64,000 nucleotides of DNA from JAMZMI01 sp964353015 (GTDB taxonomy: Bacteria; Bacteroidota; Bacteroidia; Cytophagales; Cyclobacteriaceae), in assembly GCA_964353015.1 (NCBI GenBank), contig CAYGUA010000024.1:1-64000 (forward strand). Direction: 5' to 3'. Within the stretch, counting starts at the first letter, position 1; each line of letters starts with the position of its first letter. The position numbers were made by a program, and so were the translations under genes. The notes under the pieces were generated by a model, which was not told the origin of the DNA, did no database searches, and saw only the letters and a list, made by a program, of their open reading frames with translations. This document shows positions 54,629 through 63,926 of the stretch, in pieces.

Positions 54629-56407
54629 ATGAGACATACCTACGACTTTGGAGTAATTGGAAATTGTGCCTTTACAGCACATGTACATAAAGACACTAAC
54701 ATTTCATGGATGTGTTGGCCAAGGTTTGATAGTAGCTTCATCTTTGGAAGGTTATTGGATCATGACAAAGGTGGGGAATTTTCCATTCAACCTATAGAAA
54801 AGGAATTTACATCCAACCAATATTATATTGAAAATACGAATATCCTCTGCACTGAAATTGAGACAGCTACAGGTAAATATAAGGTGACAGATTTTGCGCC
54901 TCGCTTCTATCATACTGATAGGTACTACAAACCTTTGATGTTAATCAGAAAGGTGGAAAGCTTAGGAGGAAATCCCAGACTTGTCGCCAGATGTAGGCCG
55001 GTAGGTGATTATGGTGCCATACAGCCTGAATCAAGTATGGGCAGCAATCATATAAGGTATCTTGGATTGGGGGCACATGTTCGCTTGACCACCAATATTT
55101 CTTTGAATTATGTCCTCAGTGAAGAGAGTTTCGTGTTGAATGAAACAAAATACCTAGTATTAACATATGGGCCTCCTTTGGAAGCTGCTTTGGAGGAGAC
55201 CTCTGAGTTGTTTTTAAATAAAACAAAACAATATTGGAGAAACTGGGTGAAAACAGCCAGTATCGTTAATTTCTATCAGAGAGAAGCAATTCGCTCTGCA
55301 TTGATTCTTAAAATTCATCAGTATGAAGATACGGGTGCAATAATAGCTGCTACCACCACCAGTTTGCCTGAGTCACCCGGTAGTACTAGAAACTGGGATT
55401 ATAGATATTGCTGGATGAGGGATACCTATTATACATTGAATGCCTTCAATAATATTGGACACTTTGAAGAATCAGAAAAGTATTTCCATTACATCTTGAA
55501 TACTACCATTGAGGAATCAAATAGATACCAACCTCTATATGGTATTACAGGCAAGAAAAATTTGGATGAAATAGAAATCCCATTGAAAGGATACATGGGT
55601 GAGCAACCTGTGCGTGTAGGGAATCAGGCTTATACGCATATCCAAAATGATGTGTATGGTCAGGTATTAATATCACTATTGCCACTATATGAGGACAAAA
55701 GGATCATATTTACTGAGCGTTTCGATTCTGCGGAATTGATTCATAAGACATTGAATATGATCGAAAAGACTTTCGATGAAACGGATGCTGGATTGTGGGA
55801 GTTCAGGAATTTAAGTCAGCACCATTGTTACACTTATCTATTTCATTGGGCTGGAAGCAGTGCGGCAGTTAAAATGGCCAAGGTGCTTAAGGATGATAAA
55901 ATGGGAGAGAAGGCAGCCCGACTAAAGGAACGATCAGCTAAGATGATTGAAAAATGCTATGTACCATCCAAAAAAGCTTATGCTCAAGCTGTGGGTGTCG
56001 ATAGGATGGATGCAAGCACATTACAGCTGATAATGATGAATTATTTTGGCAACAATACTCAAGCTGCAAAAGATCACTTAATTGGTCTTGAAAAAGAATT
56101 ACACGCCAAAAATGGATTGTTCTATAGATACAAACACATGGATGATTTCGGTGAACCTGAAACTACATTTTTGATATGTGCATTTTGGTATGTTGAAGCA
56201 CTTGCATGTGTAGGTAGAATTGATGAAGCAGTGAAATACTTTGATAATTTAGTCTCGTATTCCAACCATGTCGGTTTGTTGAGCGAAGATGTTAAAGAAT
56301 CAGATGGAAGCATGTGGGGGAATTTCCCACAAGCTTATAGTCATGTTGGTCTCCTAAATGCAGCCAACAGGATTGCTCGTAAAATTGATAAGCCGGACTT
56401 TTTATAA
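54629..56407 (+). CDS. Glycoside hydrolase family 15 (trehalase/glucoamylase-like)
   Basis: A 592-residue inverting glycosidase. The N-terminal domain is the trehalase-like type (YDFGVIGNCAFTAHV), and the (alpha/alpha)6 barrel follows from about residue 210. WDYRYCWMRDTYY is a substrate-binding segment; Glu391 in DAGLWEFRN is the likely general acid, and PETTFLICAFWYVEAL holds the region of the second carboxylate. Bacterial GH15 enzymes of this group include trehalases. The convergent neighbour makes trehalose, so trehalose is the likely substrate. There is no signal peptide. Confidence 0.88.
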   Translation: MRHTYDFGVIGNCAFTAHVHKDTNISWMCWPRFDSSFIFGRLLDHDKGGEFSIQPIEKEFTSNQYYIENTNILCTEIETATGKYKVTDFAPRFYHTDRYYKPLMLIRKVESLGGNPRLVARCRPVGDYGAIQPESSMGSNHIRYLGLGAHVRLTTNISLNYVLSEESFVLNETKYLVLTYGPPLEAALEETSELFLNKTKQYWRNWVKTASIVNFYQREAIRSALILKIHQYEDTGAIIAATTTSLPESPGSTRNWDYRYCWMRDTYYTLNAFNNIGHFEESEKYFHYILNTTIEESNRYQPLYGITGKKNLDEIEIPLKGYMGEQPVRVGNQAYTHIQNDVYGQVLISLLPLYEDKRIIFTERFDSAELIHKTLNMIEKTFDETDAGLWEFRNLSQHHCYTYLFHWAGSSAAVKMAKVLKDDKMGEKAARLKERSAKMIEKCYVPSKKAYAQAVGVDRMDASTLQLIMMNYFGNNTQAAKDHLIGLEKELHAKNGLFYRYKHMDDFGEPETTFLICAFWYVEALACVGRIDEAVKYFDNLVSYSNHVGLLSEDVKESDGSMWGNFPQAYSHVGLLNAANRIARKIDKPDFL

Positions 56408-56417
56408 GTCCGGTTTT
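56393..56417. terminator. Bidirectional terminator between the GH15 and otsAB genes
   Basis: CCGGACTT (56393-56400) and AAGTCCGG (56406-56413) form an 8-bp stem with a 5-nt loop and TTTT after it. The stop codon of the GH15 gene (56405-56407) lies inside the hairpin. Confidence 0.75.
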
Positions 56418-56422
56418 CCATT

Positions 56423-58594
56423 TTATAAAAGTGATTTTAACAAAGCACGGATTTCAGTGAAATCCATGACTCTGTAATTTGCTGCTGAGGAATTGCTACC
56501 TACTTTAATGCTGAATGCATCTTTTGGCATAGCTCTAAACGTGTCTTCGTCCGTCCAATCATCTCCGCATGCCATGATAAATTCTGACGGGTAGTTTGCA
56601 AGCCAAAGTTTAGCAGCACGTCCTTTATCTATCTCTGAATTTTTAATCTCCACAACCTTATTACCCTCTAATACTTTCAGATTTTTGTCTACTGTGGCGT
56701 ATTTAAGTCGGCTAGTGAGTTCGCGTGTTCGCTCTTCACCAAGTCCTGTTTCTACTTTTCTATAATGCCAAACAAGTGAGTAATCTTTTTGCTCCACAAA
56801 GCTACCAGGTGTCCTGTCCACATATCCTTCCAGTACTTTCATGATTTCCTTCTTCCAGTCATATCCAAGACTGATTAGTGTTCGCCATTTTTTTCCTTTT
56901 TCCTTAATCCAAACCCCGTGTTCTGCTACCAATTCCAGATCAAATCCTCCTAGCCATGCTTCTAAAGTATCTCGCCCTCTGCCACTGATAACCACCACCC
57001 GATTTTTTTTGTCTGCCGTGAGTTTGGTTAATATTTCTACTAGTTCTCTGTTTGGTTTGCATTCTAATGGATCAGAATGAAATCCTACTAAAGTGCCATC
57101 GTAATCAAGGAAAATGAGTCGCTTTTTAGCCTTGCCGTAAGCCTTTAATAGTTCGTTTTTATATTCAATATCAAGCACCTTAGTCTCGAGTGCTTTTTGT
57201 TCATTTTTAGCTGTTGCCAATCGTTCCATAAATAGATTGACCCAATGATGGATGTTATATCTTCTGATTGATCTTTGCATGGTTGACATGTTGGCAATCT
57301 GCTTAGATTCAGGCATTTCCAGCGCTTTTTTAATGGCGCGAACCATTTGCTCAATATTATTGGGATTGATCAGAAGTGCATCTGAGAGTTCCTTGCTTGC
57401 ACCAGCCATTTCGCTTAGAATCAACACACCTTTTTTGTCGAGTTTGCTAGCTATATATTCTTTGCAAACCAGATTCATACCATCACGCATTGGCGTGACC
57501 AATGCCACATCAGCCATTCTATAGAATGCAGATAGGGCTGTAAGTGGAAACGAACGATAGAAATAATGAATGGGTGTCCAATTCATTTTCCCATAATTAC
57601 CGTTGATTCGACCCACAAGCAAATCAATCTCTTCTTTTAGTTCTTTGTACTTCCCGACCTTGTCTCTGGAAGGAACTACTATCATGAGCAAAGATACTTT
57701 TCCCTGAAATCCCGGATTTCGTTCGAGGAAAAGCTCAAAAGCTTTCAGTCTTTCCGGAATTCCTTTGGAATAATCCAACCGGTCAATGGAAAGCATCAAT
57801 CGTTGGTTTCCAATTCCAGTTCTATATCTTACTTCTCTAGATAATGTCTCCGGGTGTGATGCTGCAGATTCATATTTTTCATAATCAATACCCATGGGTA
57901 ATGCATCCACAAGTACTTTTCGGTTGTCCACATCAATCCGGCTATTTGAATTACCTAATCCTGCAAGTCTGTTGACAGAGGATAGGAAGTGACGCATATC
58001 GTCATAAGTGTGAAACCCAAGAAAATCTGAACCCAACATTCCCTGGAGTAATTCGCGTCTCCAGGGTAGTAATCTGAAGGATTCGTAGGATGGGAATGGA
58101 ATATGTAAGAAAAAGCCAATTGTGGCTTTAGGTGCATATTCGCGAATCATCTGCGGTAATAAAAGCAGTTGATAATCGTGTACCCAAACCGTATCTTCCG
58201 GTTCAAGAACTTCTGCTATTTCTTTGGCAAATTTCCTGTTTACCTTTTGGTAAGCCTTCCATAAATCCTCATTAAACACGATATATTGATTGAAGTAGTG
58301 GAAGTTTGGCCACAATGTTTCATTACTGAAACCTTCATAGTATTCTTCAATTTCGGAAGCCGTCAGGAAAACAGGACGCATGCTTTCCTTTGCCAAATTT
58401 GTCACAATGTCCTTGCGGTGTTCGGCATTAGGAACATTTAATCCTGGCCATCCTATCCAGATATTGTCTCCTTCCTTGTAAATTGAACCTAGTCCAGTCG
58501 CGAGTCCACCTTCACTTGGTTGATAGATGAATTCACTCTTTTCCTGGGTTATTCTTACTGGAAGTCTATTTGAAACAATTATGGTTTTAGGCAT
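56423..58594 (-). CDS. otsAB: Fused trehalose-6-phosphate synthase/phosphatase
   Basis: A 723-residue two-domain enzyme. OtsA part (about 1-465): SNRLPV, EGGLATGL, DRLDYSKGIPERL (271-283) and DGMNLVCKEY (371-380), joining UDP-glucose and glucose 6-phosphate. OtsB part (about 490-723): the HAD motif FLDYDGT (Asp497, Asp499), VISGRGRDTLE and MACGDDWTDED, removing the phosphate. All key motifs are intact. It converges on the GH15 gene, so synthesis and turnover of trehalose are paired. Two 15-bp direct repeats lie upstream in its promoter region. Confidence 0.95.
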   Translation of the reverse strand: MPKTIIVSNRLPVRITQEKSEFIYQPSEGGLATGLGSIYKEGDNIWIGWPGLNVPNAEHRKDIVTNLAKESMRPVFLTASEIEEYYEGFSNETLWPNFHYFNQYIVFNEDLWKAYQKVNRKFAKEIAEVLEPEDTVWVHDYQLLLLPQMIREYAPKATIGFFLHIPFPSYESFRLLPWRRELLQGMLGSDFLGFHTYDDMRHFLSSVNRLAGLGNSNSRIDVDNRKVLVDALPMGIDYEKYESAASHPETLSREVRYRTGIGNQRLMLSIDRLDYSKGIPERLKAFELFLERNPGFQGKVSLLMIVVPSRDKVGKYKELKEEIDLLVGRINGNYGKMNWTPIHYFYRSFPLTALSAFYRMADVALVTPMRDGMNLVCKEYIASKLDKKGVLILSEMAGASKELSDALLINPNNIEQMVRAIKKALEMPESKQIANMSTMQRSIRRYNIHHWVNLFMERLATAKNEQKALETKVLDIEYKNELLKAYGKAKKRLIFLDYDGTLVGFHSDPLECKPNRELVEILTKLTADKKNRVVVISGRGRDTLEAWLGGFDLELVAEHGVWIKEKGKKWRTLISLGYDWKKEIMKVLEGYVDRTPGSFVEQKDYSLVWHYRKVETGLGEERTRELTSRLKYATVDKNLKVLEGNKVVEIKNSEIDKGRAAKLWLANYPSEFIMACGDDWTDEDTFRAMPKDAFSIKVGSNSSAANYRVMDFTEIRALLKSLL

Positions 58595-58622
58595 GGTTGT
58601 TTTTTATAATTCTAAATGTCCC

Positions 58623-58655
58623 GTGACAATCTTTTTACCAGTGACAATCTTTTTA
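58623..58655 (-). repeat. Tandem 15-bp direct repeats upstream of otsAB
   Basis: GTGACAATCTTTTTA occurs at 58623-58637 and again at 58641-58655, an 18-bp period, 29 bp upstream of the otsAB ATG. On the coding strand each copy reads TAAAAAGATTGTCAC. They could bind a regulator. Confidence 0.6.
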
Positions 58656-58674
58656 AAGGAACAATGCAATGTTT

Positions 58675-59472
58675 TTACCCGAAATTTCTAAGTCGGATCT
58701 GAGTAAGTTTTCTTTTTGTGTCGAGTGGAAAATCACCCTTCATTAACCAGTCATAAAAGCTTGGTTCTGACTTTAATACTTCTGACACAGGTTTACCTTT
58801 ATGTTTACCAAAGTTAAAGATTTCTACGCCATCATTATTGATCGTCATTCTGCCGGCCAGATCGACCATTTTGCCATTGGTCATGTTGTGAATAACACCC
58901 ATGTCGTTTTTAATGACCCCTAAGGATTCACCACCCAAATCCGTCATTTCCATACCTTCATATTTTTCGATCTGTGAAAGTAATACCTCATAGGTAGCTT
59001 GTGTATCAGCAAGGGCTGAATGCGCATTGATCAAATCTTTTCCACAGTAAAACTTGTAGGCTGCAGTAAGATTTCTTTTTTCCATCATGTGAAAAATCTT
59101 TTGAGCATCGATCAATTTTTTGTTTGAAATTTCAAAATCAACATCTGCTCTCAGAAATTCTTCCACCAACATGGGGACATCAAATTTCAAAATATTGAAT
59201 CCCGCCAGATCACAACCTTCCAACCATGTGGCAAGTGATTTAGCCACTTGCTTGAAAGTGGGCTCATCCTTTACATCTTCGTCATAGATCCCATGAATTA
59301 AGCTTGATTCAATCGGGATAGGAATGGTCGGGTGAATACGCCTCAGTTTTTCCTCAACCGATCCATCCGGTGATATTTTGATCAATGCCATTTCCACAAT
59401 TCGGTCATTTGCAATGTTGATCCCTGTGGTTTCAAGATCAAAAACCACCAATGGGTTTTTAAGTTTTAGCAT
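58675..59472 (-). CDS. DEDDh 3'-5' exonuclease (DnaQ-like)
   Basis: A 265-residue exonuclease. The DEDDh motifs are FDLETTG (Asp11, Glu13), FNILKFD (Asp of motif II) and AHSALADTQAT (His/Asp of motif III). The last about 60 residues (FNFGKHKGKPVSEVLKSEP, then YDWLMKGDF) match the small C-terminal domain of ExoX-like enzymes (DUF3820 type). It may act as a proofreading or repair nuclease. It follows the Mur-like gene by 2 bp on the same strand. Confidence 0.9.
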   Translation of the reverse strand: MLKLKNPLVVFDLETTGINIANDRIVEMALIKISPDGSVEEKLRRIHPTIPIPIESSLIHGIYDEDVKDEPTFKQVAKSLATWLEGCDLAGFNILKFDVPMLVEEFLRADVDFEISNKKLIDAQKIFHMMEKRNLTAAYKFYCGKDLINAHSALADTQATYEVLLSQIEKYEGMEMTDLGGESLGVIKNDMGVIHNMTNGKMVDLAGRMTINNDGVEIFNFGKHKGKPVSEVLKSEPSFYDWLMKGDFPLDTKRKLTQIRLRNFG

Positions 59473-59474
59473 AT

Positions 59475-60071
59475 TTACTGAGCTTTTAAAGCGGAATAAA
59501 ATTGAGCATCTGTGATGCCTATTCTTTTTAAGAATGCTTTTGACGCGGCAGCATGAGCGAGAAAATTTTCATTGTCTGTTACCACTTCAAATGCATCGTT
59601 TTCAAATTTTAATAAGTAACCTGATTTGGTTTTTTGACCTGCAAGTGTGTCAAATTCGATTGCTCTCACATCTTCTCTTTCTTTCTTGCCTATCATCATA
59701 GTCACATCATCGGATTCATTATAAACGATAGAGCCAGCTTTGGGAAGATTGTCAGCCATTTTTTCATATTCTTCCAGATATTCATCAAACGAAGAATACC
59801 CATCAGGTAATTTCTCTGAGATTTTATAAATCAACGCGATATGTGGATTGAATTGATGGAAAAGTGCTTCGCCGTTTTCCAGTTCACTACCACCTTTGTA
59901 AAGTATAATCGGTCCGTCCATATTTATGGATTGTTCGTTATCCATATATCCATATGGTTTATTTACATGATCCAATACGGATCTGATGATTTTTGTGATT
60001 TTTTCAAGGCCATGATTGCCTGTGATTAAAATTCGCTGCTTGTTCTGAATAGGGGTTAAGTCGATTGGCAT
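59475..60071 (-). CDS. Small Mur-ligase-like (Mpl-related) protein lacking the P-loop
   Basis: A 198-residue protein that resembles the middle domain of Mpl-type Mur ligases: RILITGNHGLEKITKIIRSV sits where Mpl has ITGTHGKTT, followed by PIILYKGG and NPHIALIYKISEKLPDGYSS, then MADNLPKAGSIVYNE. The end (AAASKAFLKRIGITDAQFY) also matches the Mpl motif preceding the last domain. The GKT/S of the ATP loop is replaced by LEK, so ATP binding by this loop is unlikely, and the N- and C-terminal ligase domains are missing. It starts a two-gene operon with the exonuclease. Confidence 0.55.
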   Translation of the reverse strand: MPIDLTPIQNKQRILITGNHGLEKITKIIRSVLDHVNKPYGYMDNEQSINMDGPIILYKGGSELENGEALFHQFNPHIALIYKISEKLPDGYSSFDEYLEEYEKMADNLPKAGSIVYNESDDVTMMIGKKEREDVRAIEFDTLAGQKTKSGYLLKFENDAFEVVTDNENFLAHAAASKAFLKRIGITDAQFYSALKAQ

Positions 60072-60222
60072 AAATGATTGAGGTATATCTTCAAAAATAA
60101 GTGAAATTAGGTGGCAGGCAAATTAAAATTACCAATAAGACCAGTTTCAACTGACTATTGAATGGTTTTATTTACAATGTGGACAAGTGCGTTCATATGT
60201 TGTTCAAATATACACATCACTA

Positions 60223-60257
60223 TTTGGGAGCATAATAAAATGGGTGACTTAGGTTTG
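60223..60257 (+). promoter_or_regulatory. Possible promoter of dnaB
   Basis: TAGGTTTG at 60250-60257 matches TAnnTTTG and lies 26 bp before the dnaB ATG. A TTTG at 60223-60226 could be the -33 box, but the 23-bp spacer is longer than usual. Confidence 0.35.
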
Positions 60258-60283
60258 CGGAATCATCGCTTAAAAATTCAATA

Positions 60284-61819
60284 ATGGAAGGAGGAAAATC
60301 ATCAACTATCAGACTGGCAGACAAAACAAGAAGATTTGGGATATCTGATTTGTCGGGTCAGTTGGGTAAGATGCCTCCGCAGGCCATTGAAATCGAGGAG
60401 GCCGTACTTGGTGCCCTCATGCTTGAGCGTGACGCTTTGACCAATGTGATCGAAATCCTCAAGCCAGAGAGTTTTTACAAAGATGCAAATAGGGCGATTT
60501 TTGAAGCCATTGTTCAGCTTTTTAACAACAGTGACCCTGTCGACATTAAGACAGTCGTACATCAGCTACGTAAAAATGGGCAACTGGAATTTGTGGGCGG
60601 AGCTTATTATGTATCTGAGCTCACTACCAAAGTCAACTCTGCTGCCAATATTGAATACCACTCAAGAATTATCGCGGAGCAATCGATTAAAAGAGAGTTG
60701 ATCAGAATTTCTTCAGAAATTCAACATGATGCATATGAGGATACCATCGATGTTTTCAAACTTTTAGATAAGGCTGAACAATCGCTTTTCGATGTTTCAG
60801 AATCGCACATTCGTAAGAATTACGATAAGATGAGCACTTTGCTTCACCAGGCAATTGAAGCCATTGAAAAGAAAAAAGATAAGAAGGACGGGCTTACTGG
60901 TGTTCCGAGTGGATTTACAGCTTTGGATAGAGTCACTTCAGGATGGCAACCTTCTGATTTGGTGATCATAGCAGCTAGACCAGGTATGGGTAAGACTGCT
61001 TTTGTAGTTTCAGCCATGCGAAACGCCGCAGTGGAGTTTGGAAAGCCAGTTGCTTTATTTTCCTTGGAGATGTCGTCCGTACAGTTGGTAAACAGGTTAA
61101 TTTCTGCTGAGGCGGAGCTGGAAAGTGAAAAAATCAAGAAAGGTGATTTAGCTGATTATGAGTGGGAGCAATTGCTTCACAAAACAGCTAAAATGTCTGA
61201 AGCACCTATTTTTATAGATGACACTCCAGCATTGAGTATTTTGGAATTGAGAGCGAAAAGCAGGCGACTTGTTGCACAACATGGCGTTTCGCTCATCATT
61301 ATAGATTATTTGCAGCTGATGTCTGGGGATACTTCCAAAACTTCAGGGGGAAACAGAGAGCAGGAAATCGCATCGATTTCCAGAGCATTGAAAGGAATAG
61401 CTAAAGAACTAAACGTTCCAGTGATCGCGCTTTCACAGTTGAGTAGAGCTGTGGAAACCCGAGGTGGGGACAAGCGACCTCAGCTTTCGGATTTGAGGGA
61501 ATCAGGATCAATCGAGCAGGATGCTGATATGGTTATGTTCCTTTATCGTCCGGAATATTATGGTATGACTCAAGATGAAAACGGAATGCCGTTGACAGGT
61601 GTAGGTGAGGTCATCATTGCTAAGCACAGAAATGGTAAGCTCGAAAATGTACAGCTTAAATTTATTGGAAAGTTCACCAAATTTGAAGATTTGGATAATT
61701 CTATGATGGATTCAGGATATGGTAATTCTTTCCCTAAATCTTCAAGTTCAAATTCTGATTTCACTATCACACTTCCTAGCAAAGCCAATAAGCAGGACGA
61801 TGAGGAAATGCCATTTTAA
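60284..61819 (+). CDS. dnaB: Replicative DNA helicase
   Basis: Unwinds DNA at the replication fork. The 511-residue protein has the N-terminal primase-interacting domain (about 30-135: EIEEAVLGALMLERDAL), a linker helix and the RecA-like ATPase. Walker A is ARPGMGKTAF, Walker B is LIIIDYLQLM, and SQLSRAVETRGGDKRPQLSD is the DnaB H3/H4 region. The C-terminus is a low-complexity Ser/Asn stretch ending in KQDDEEMPF, similar to an SSB tip. It is divergent from the Mur-like gene. Confidence 0.96.
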   Translation: MEGGKSSTIRLADKTRRFGISDLSGQLGKMPPQAIEIEEAVLGALMLERDALTNVIEILKPESFYKDANRAIFEAIVQLFNNSDPVDIKTVVHQLRKNGQLEFVGGAYYVSELTTKVNSAANIEYHSRIIAEQSIKRELIRISSEIQHDAYEDTIDVFKLLDKAEQSLFDVSESHIRKNYDKMSTLLHQAIEAIEKKKDKKDGLTGVPSGFTALDRVTSGWQPSDLVIIAARPGMGKTAFVVSAMRNAAVEFGKPVALFSLEMSSVQLVNRLISAEAELESEKIKKGDLADYEWEQLLHKTAKMSEAPIFIDDTPALSILELRAKSRRLVAQHGVSLIIIDYLQLMSGDTSKTSGGNREQEIASISRALKGIAKELNVPVIALSQLSRAVETRGGDKRPQLSDLRESGSIEQDADMVMFLYRPEYYGMTQDENGMPLTGVGEVIIAKHRNGKLENVQLKFIGKFTKFEDLDNSMMDSGYGNSFPKSSSSNSDFTITLPSKANKQDDEEMPF

Positions 61820-61946
61820 AAGATTATAGCATTTCTGATCATCACCATTCAAACCACCGATTACAGGGCTGTTTTTAAGTCCTATTTCAAGAAACAAAAA
61901 TGAGTTTTCTGTATTATAATTGTTAAAATTATAAAGCTGAAAACGT

Positions 61947-63260
61947 ATGCCAAACAAAAAACTTTTGCTTCATAATCGATATGAAAAGATCCGTCATGAG
62001 TTGCATATCAACAATGCGGAGATAGGCACTGAATTTCGTCAGGAGAAGTTTGAAAAAATGTCGGCATCTCCTTATGCCTTTTATCGTGGTTCAAATCATC
62101 TTTTTTGGGAGGATTTTTACAATGACTGGAGGTTGCATTTCTTTGGTGGGAATCCTGCTACACTTACCTGGATCAATGGTGATGCGCACATCTACAATTA
62201 TGGTGCCTATGCCAATCATTTTGATGAGGCTGTGTTTTGTATGGATGATTTTGATGATGCAATTGTAGCAGATTACCAATTTGATTATTGGCGTATGGCT
62301 ATTAGTTTGGTTTTAGATTGCCAGGAAAAAGGCGTTTTTGGAATAGAATCGCAGGAAAAGGCCCTCAAAACATTTTCGAGTGCATATCTCAAAGAGGTAA
62401 CTAGTTTTGATCCCGGAGAACTAGAAAACGAAATTCATTATACATGTAGGAACTCCAAAGGTTTATTAAAACGCTTTCTGAAGAAAGTGGAGAAGAAAAA
62501 AAGTAGGCTTAAAATGTTAAGCAAGTGGACTGAGGTGGTTGATGGGAAGAGAGTCTTTGATACGAGTAATGAAAAGCTTTCAAAAATTAGTGGGGAGGAT
62601 TATTTGGCTATTGAGCAGTCTCTTGAGAAGTATCGAAAGACTTTAAATTACGATTTTCAGGAGGTTGATAGTCATTTCAAAGTAAAGGATATTGCAAGAA
62701 GGGTAAAGGCTGGTACAGGATCGCTCGGATCTCAGAGGTATTATGTCCTTCTTGAAGGAGATTCGTCATCTCAGGATGATGATGTAATTCTTGATATGAA
62801 AGAGCAAGGTAAGCCACCTTTGTATAGACACATGAACGATGAGGAAAAGGCTGAATATGATCTTCTTTATCCAAATGAAGGAGAAAGACACGCAAAGGCT
62901 TTTTATGCTTTGGCCGAACACCCGGATAAATACCTAGGTTGGGCTACATTTGATGGGGTTAATTTTTCGATCAAACAACGTTCACCATATAAGAGTGATT
63001 TTCCAAGTGAAAAACTTACAACAGATAAGGAATTGTGTTTTATGGCGAATATCTGGGGACAAATTCTGGGTTGCCGTCACAAAAGAGCCAGTTTTATCTT
63101 GAATGGGGAAGCCCATGAAATGCCTAAAAAATTGGCTGAATTAACCCAAGGAAGGGAAAAGGAATTTATAAGTTTGACTTCATCCATTGCCATCCAATAT
63201 GCCGATCGTGTGAATAGGGATTTTGAATATTTCAAAAATATTATTGGCGAGGTTAAATGA
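61947..63260 (+). CDS. DUF2252 family protein
   Basis: A 437-residue soluble protein of the DUF2252 family, which has a kinase-like fold but no proven activity. Family segments are FEKMSASPYAFYRGSNHLFW, WINGDAHIYNYGAY, CMDDFDDAI and, later, VGIG-like VKAGTGSLGSQRYYVLLEGD. The metal/ATP-type acidic motif GDAHIYN and the DDFDD motif are intact. It is probably transcribed alone and is followed by a spacer with paired hairpins. Confidence 0.88.
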   Translation: MPNKKLLLHNRYEKIRHELHINNAEIGTEFRQEKFEKMSASPYAFYRGSNHLFWEDFYNDWRLHFFGGNPATLTWINGDAHIYNYGAYANHFDEAVFCMDDFDDAIVADYQFDYWRMAISLVLDCQEKGVFGIESQEKALKTFSSAYLKEVTSFDPGELENEIHYTCRNSKGLLKRFLKKVEKKKSRLKMLSKWTEVVDGKRVFDTSNEKLSKISGEDYLAIEQSLEKYRKTLNYDFQEVDSHFKVKDIARRVKAGTGSLGSQRYYVLLEGDSSSQDDDVILDMKEQGKPPLYRHMNDEEKAEYDLLYPNEGERHAKAFYALAEHPDKYLGWATFDGVNFSIKQRSPYKSDFPSEKLTTDKELCFMANIWGQILGCRHKRASFILNGEAHEMPKKLAELTQGREKEFISLTSSIAIQYADRVNRDFEYFKNIIGEVK

Positions 63261-63287
63261 TAAAAGGCCTAAACAACTAGCATATGC

Positions 63288-63447
63288 ACTCACTCGGTTT
63301 TGCGTGTCCGGCTAGGACGAGTGAGTGTTATTTAAAGGGCATTTTCCCGAATTTGCAACAGATGTTCAAGCCTCAGGCTTTTGGAATAGGAATCGTTCGG
63401 CATATCTGGACACGCAAAGCCAAGCGATTGCTGGGAGGATATGCCGT
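63288..63447. repeat. Paired hairpin element in the convergent spacer (REP/BIME-like)
   Basis: Hairpin 1 has the perfect arms CACTCACTCG (63288-63297) and CGAGTGAGTG (63319-63328). Hairpin 2 has CGGCATATC (63399-63407) and GATATGCCG (63439-63447). Each loop carries an inverted copy of TTTGCGTGTCC, so the two loops are complementary. A smaller hairpin, AAGCC-TCA-GGCTT, lies between them at 63369-63381. No protein-coding role is likely. Confidence 0.6.
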
Positions 63448-63454
63448 ATTAATC

Positions 63455-63775
63455 CTAATCTTCAAACTGAAAATTCATAAAAGCCGATTGCAATTCTTTA
63501 AGAGCATGAGCTTCATTCAGGGATTTAGCTTTTTCAATACCTGACTCGAAAGTTTTCTCCGTGTTGTTTCTATCACCTAGCTCTGCATAGAGGTGAGCTG
63601 CATGATAATACGTACCGATGTAGTCAGGATGATTTTTCAACAGATCTTCAAACAATTCCAGACTTTTTGGTTTATTCAATTGTAAATGCTCCATGGCCAA
63701 GGCATATTTCGGAAAAGGATCAGTTGGATCTTCTTCCATGAATTTAACCAATTGTTTGATTCTATCTTCGTTCAT
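63455..63775 (-). CDS. Small tetratricopeptide repeat (TPR) protein
   Basis: A 106-residue protein built of about two and a half TPR units: DPTDPFPKYALAMEHLQLNK, the segment around DLLKNHPDYIGTYYHAAHLY, and AELGDRNNTEKTFESGIEKA. It has no signal peptide and should bind another protein in the cytoplasm. It ends 8 bp from the paired hairpin element and is divergent from etfB. Confidence 0.82.
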   Translation of the reverse strand: MNEDRIKQLVKFMEEDPTDPFPKYALAMEHLQLNKPKSLELFEDLLKNHPDYIGTYYHAAHLYAELGDRNNTEKTFESGIEKAKSLNEAHALKELQSAFMNFQFED

Positions 63776-63926
63776 GGTTGACTGGATATTTATTAACTTC
63801 GGGTCACACAGTATTTACGCCAAATATCAAATAATTTAGATGAAATCAGGATGGTGGATACGTTCTTTGTGCTGATAGTTTCATCTTATTCAGTTTTTAA
63901 ACATATTAACCCCATATCTCAAAAAC

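Noticed and set aside
63284..63544. 86-codon open frame in the convergent spacer
   Set aside because: It covers the paired hairpins and runs into the TPR gene on the other strand; composition is not protein-like, so it is probably a by-product of the repeat.
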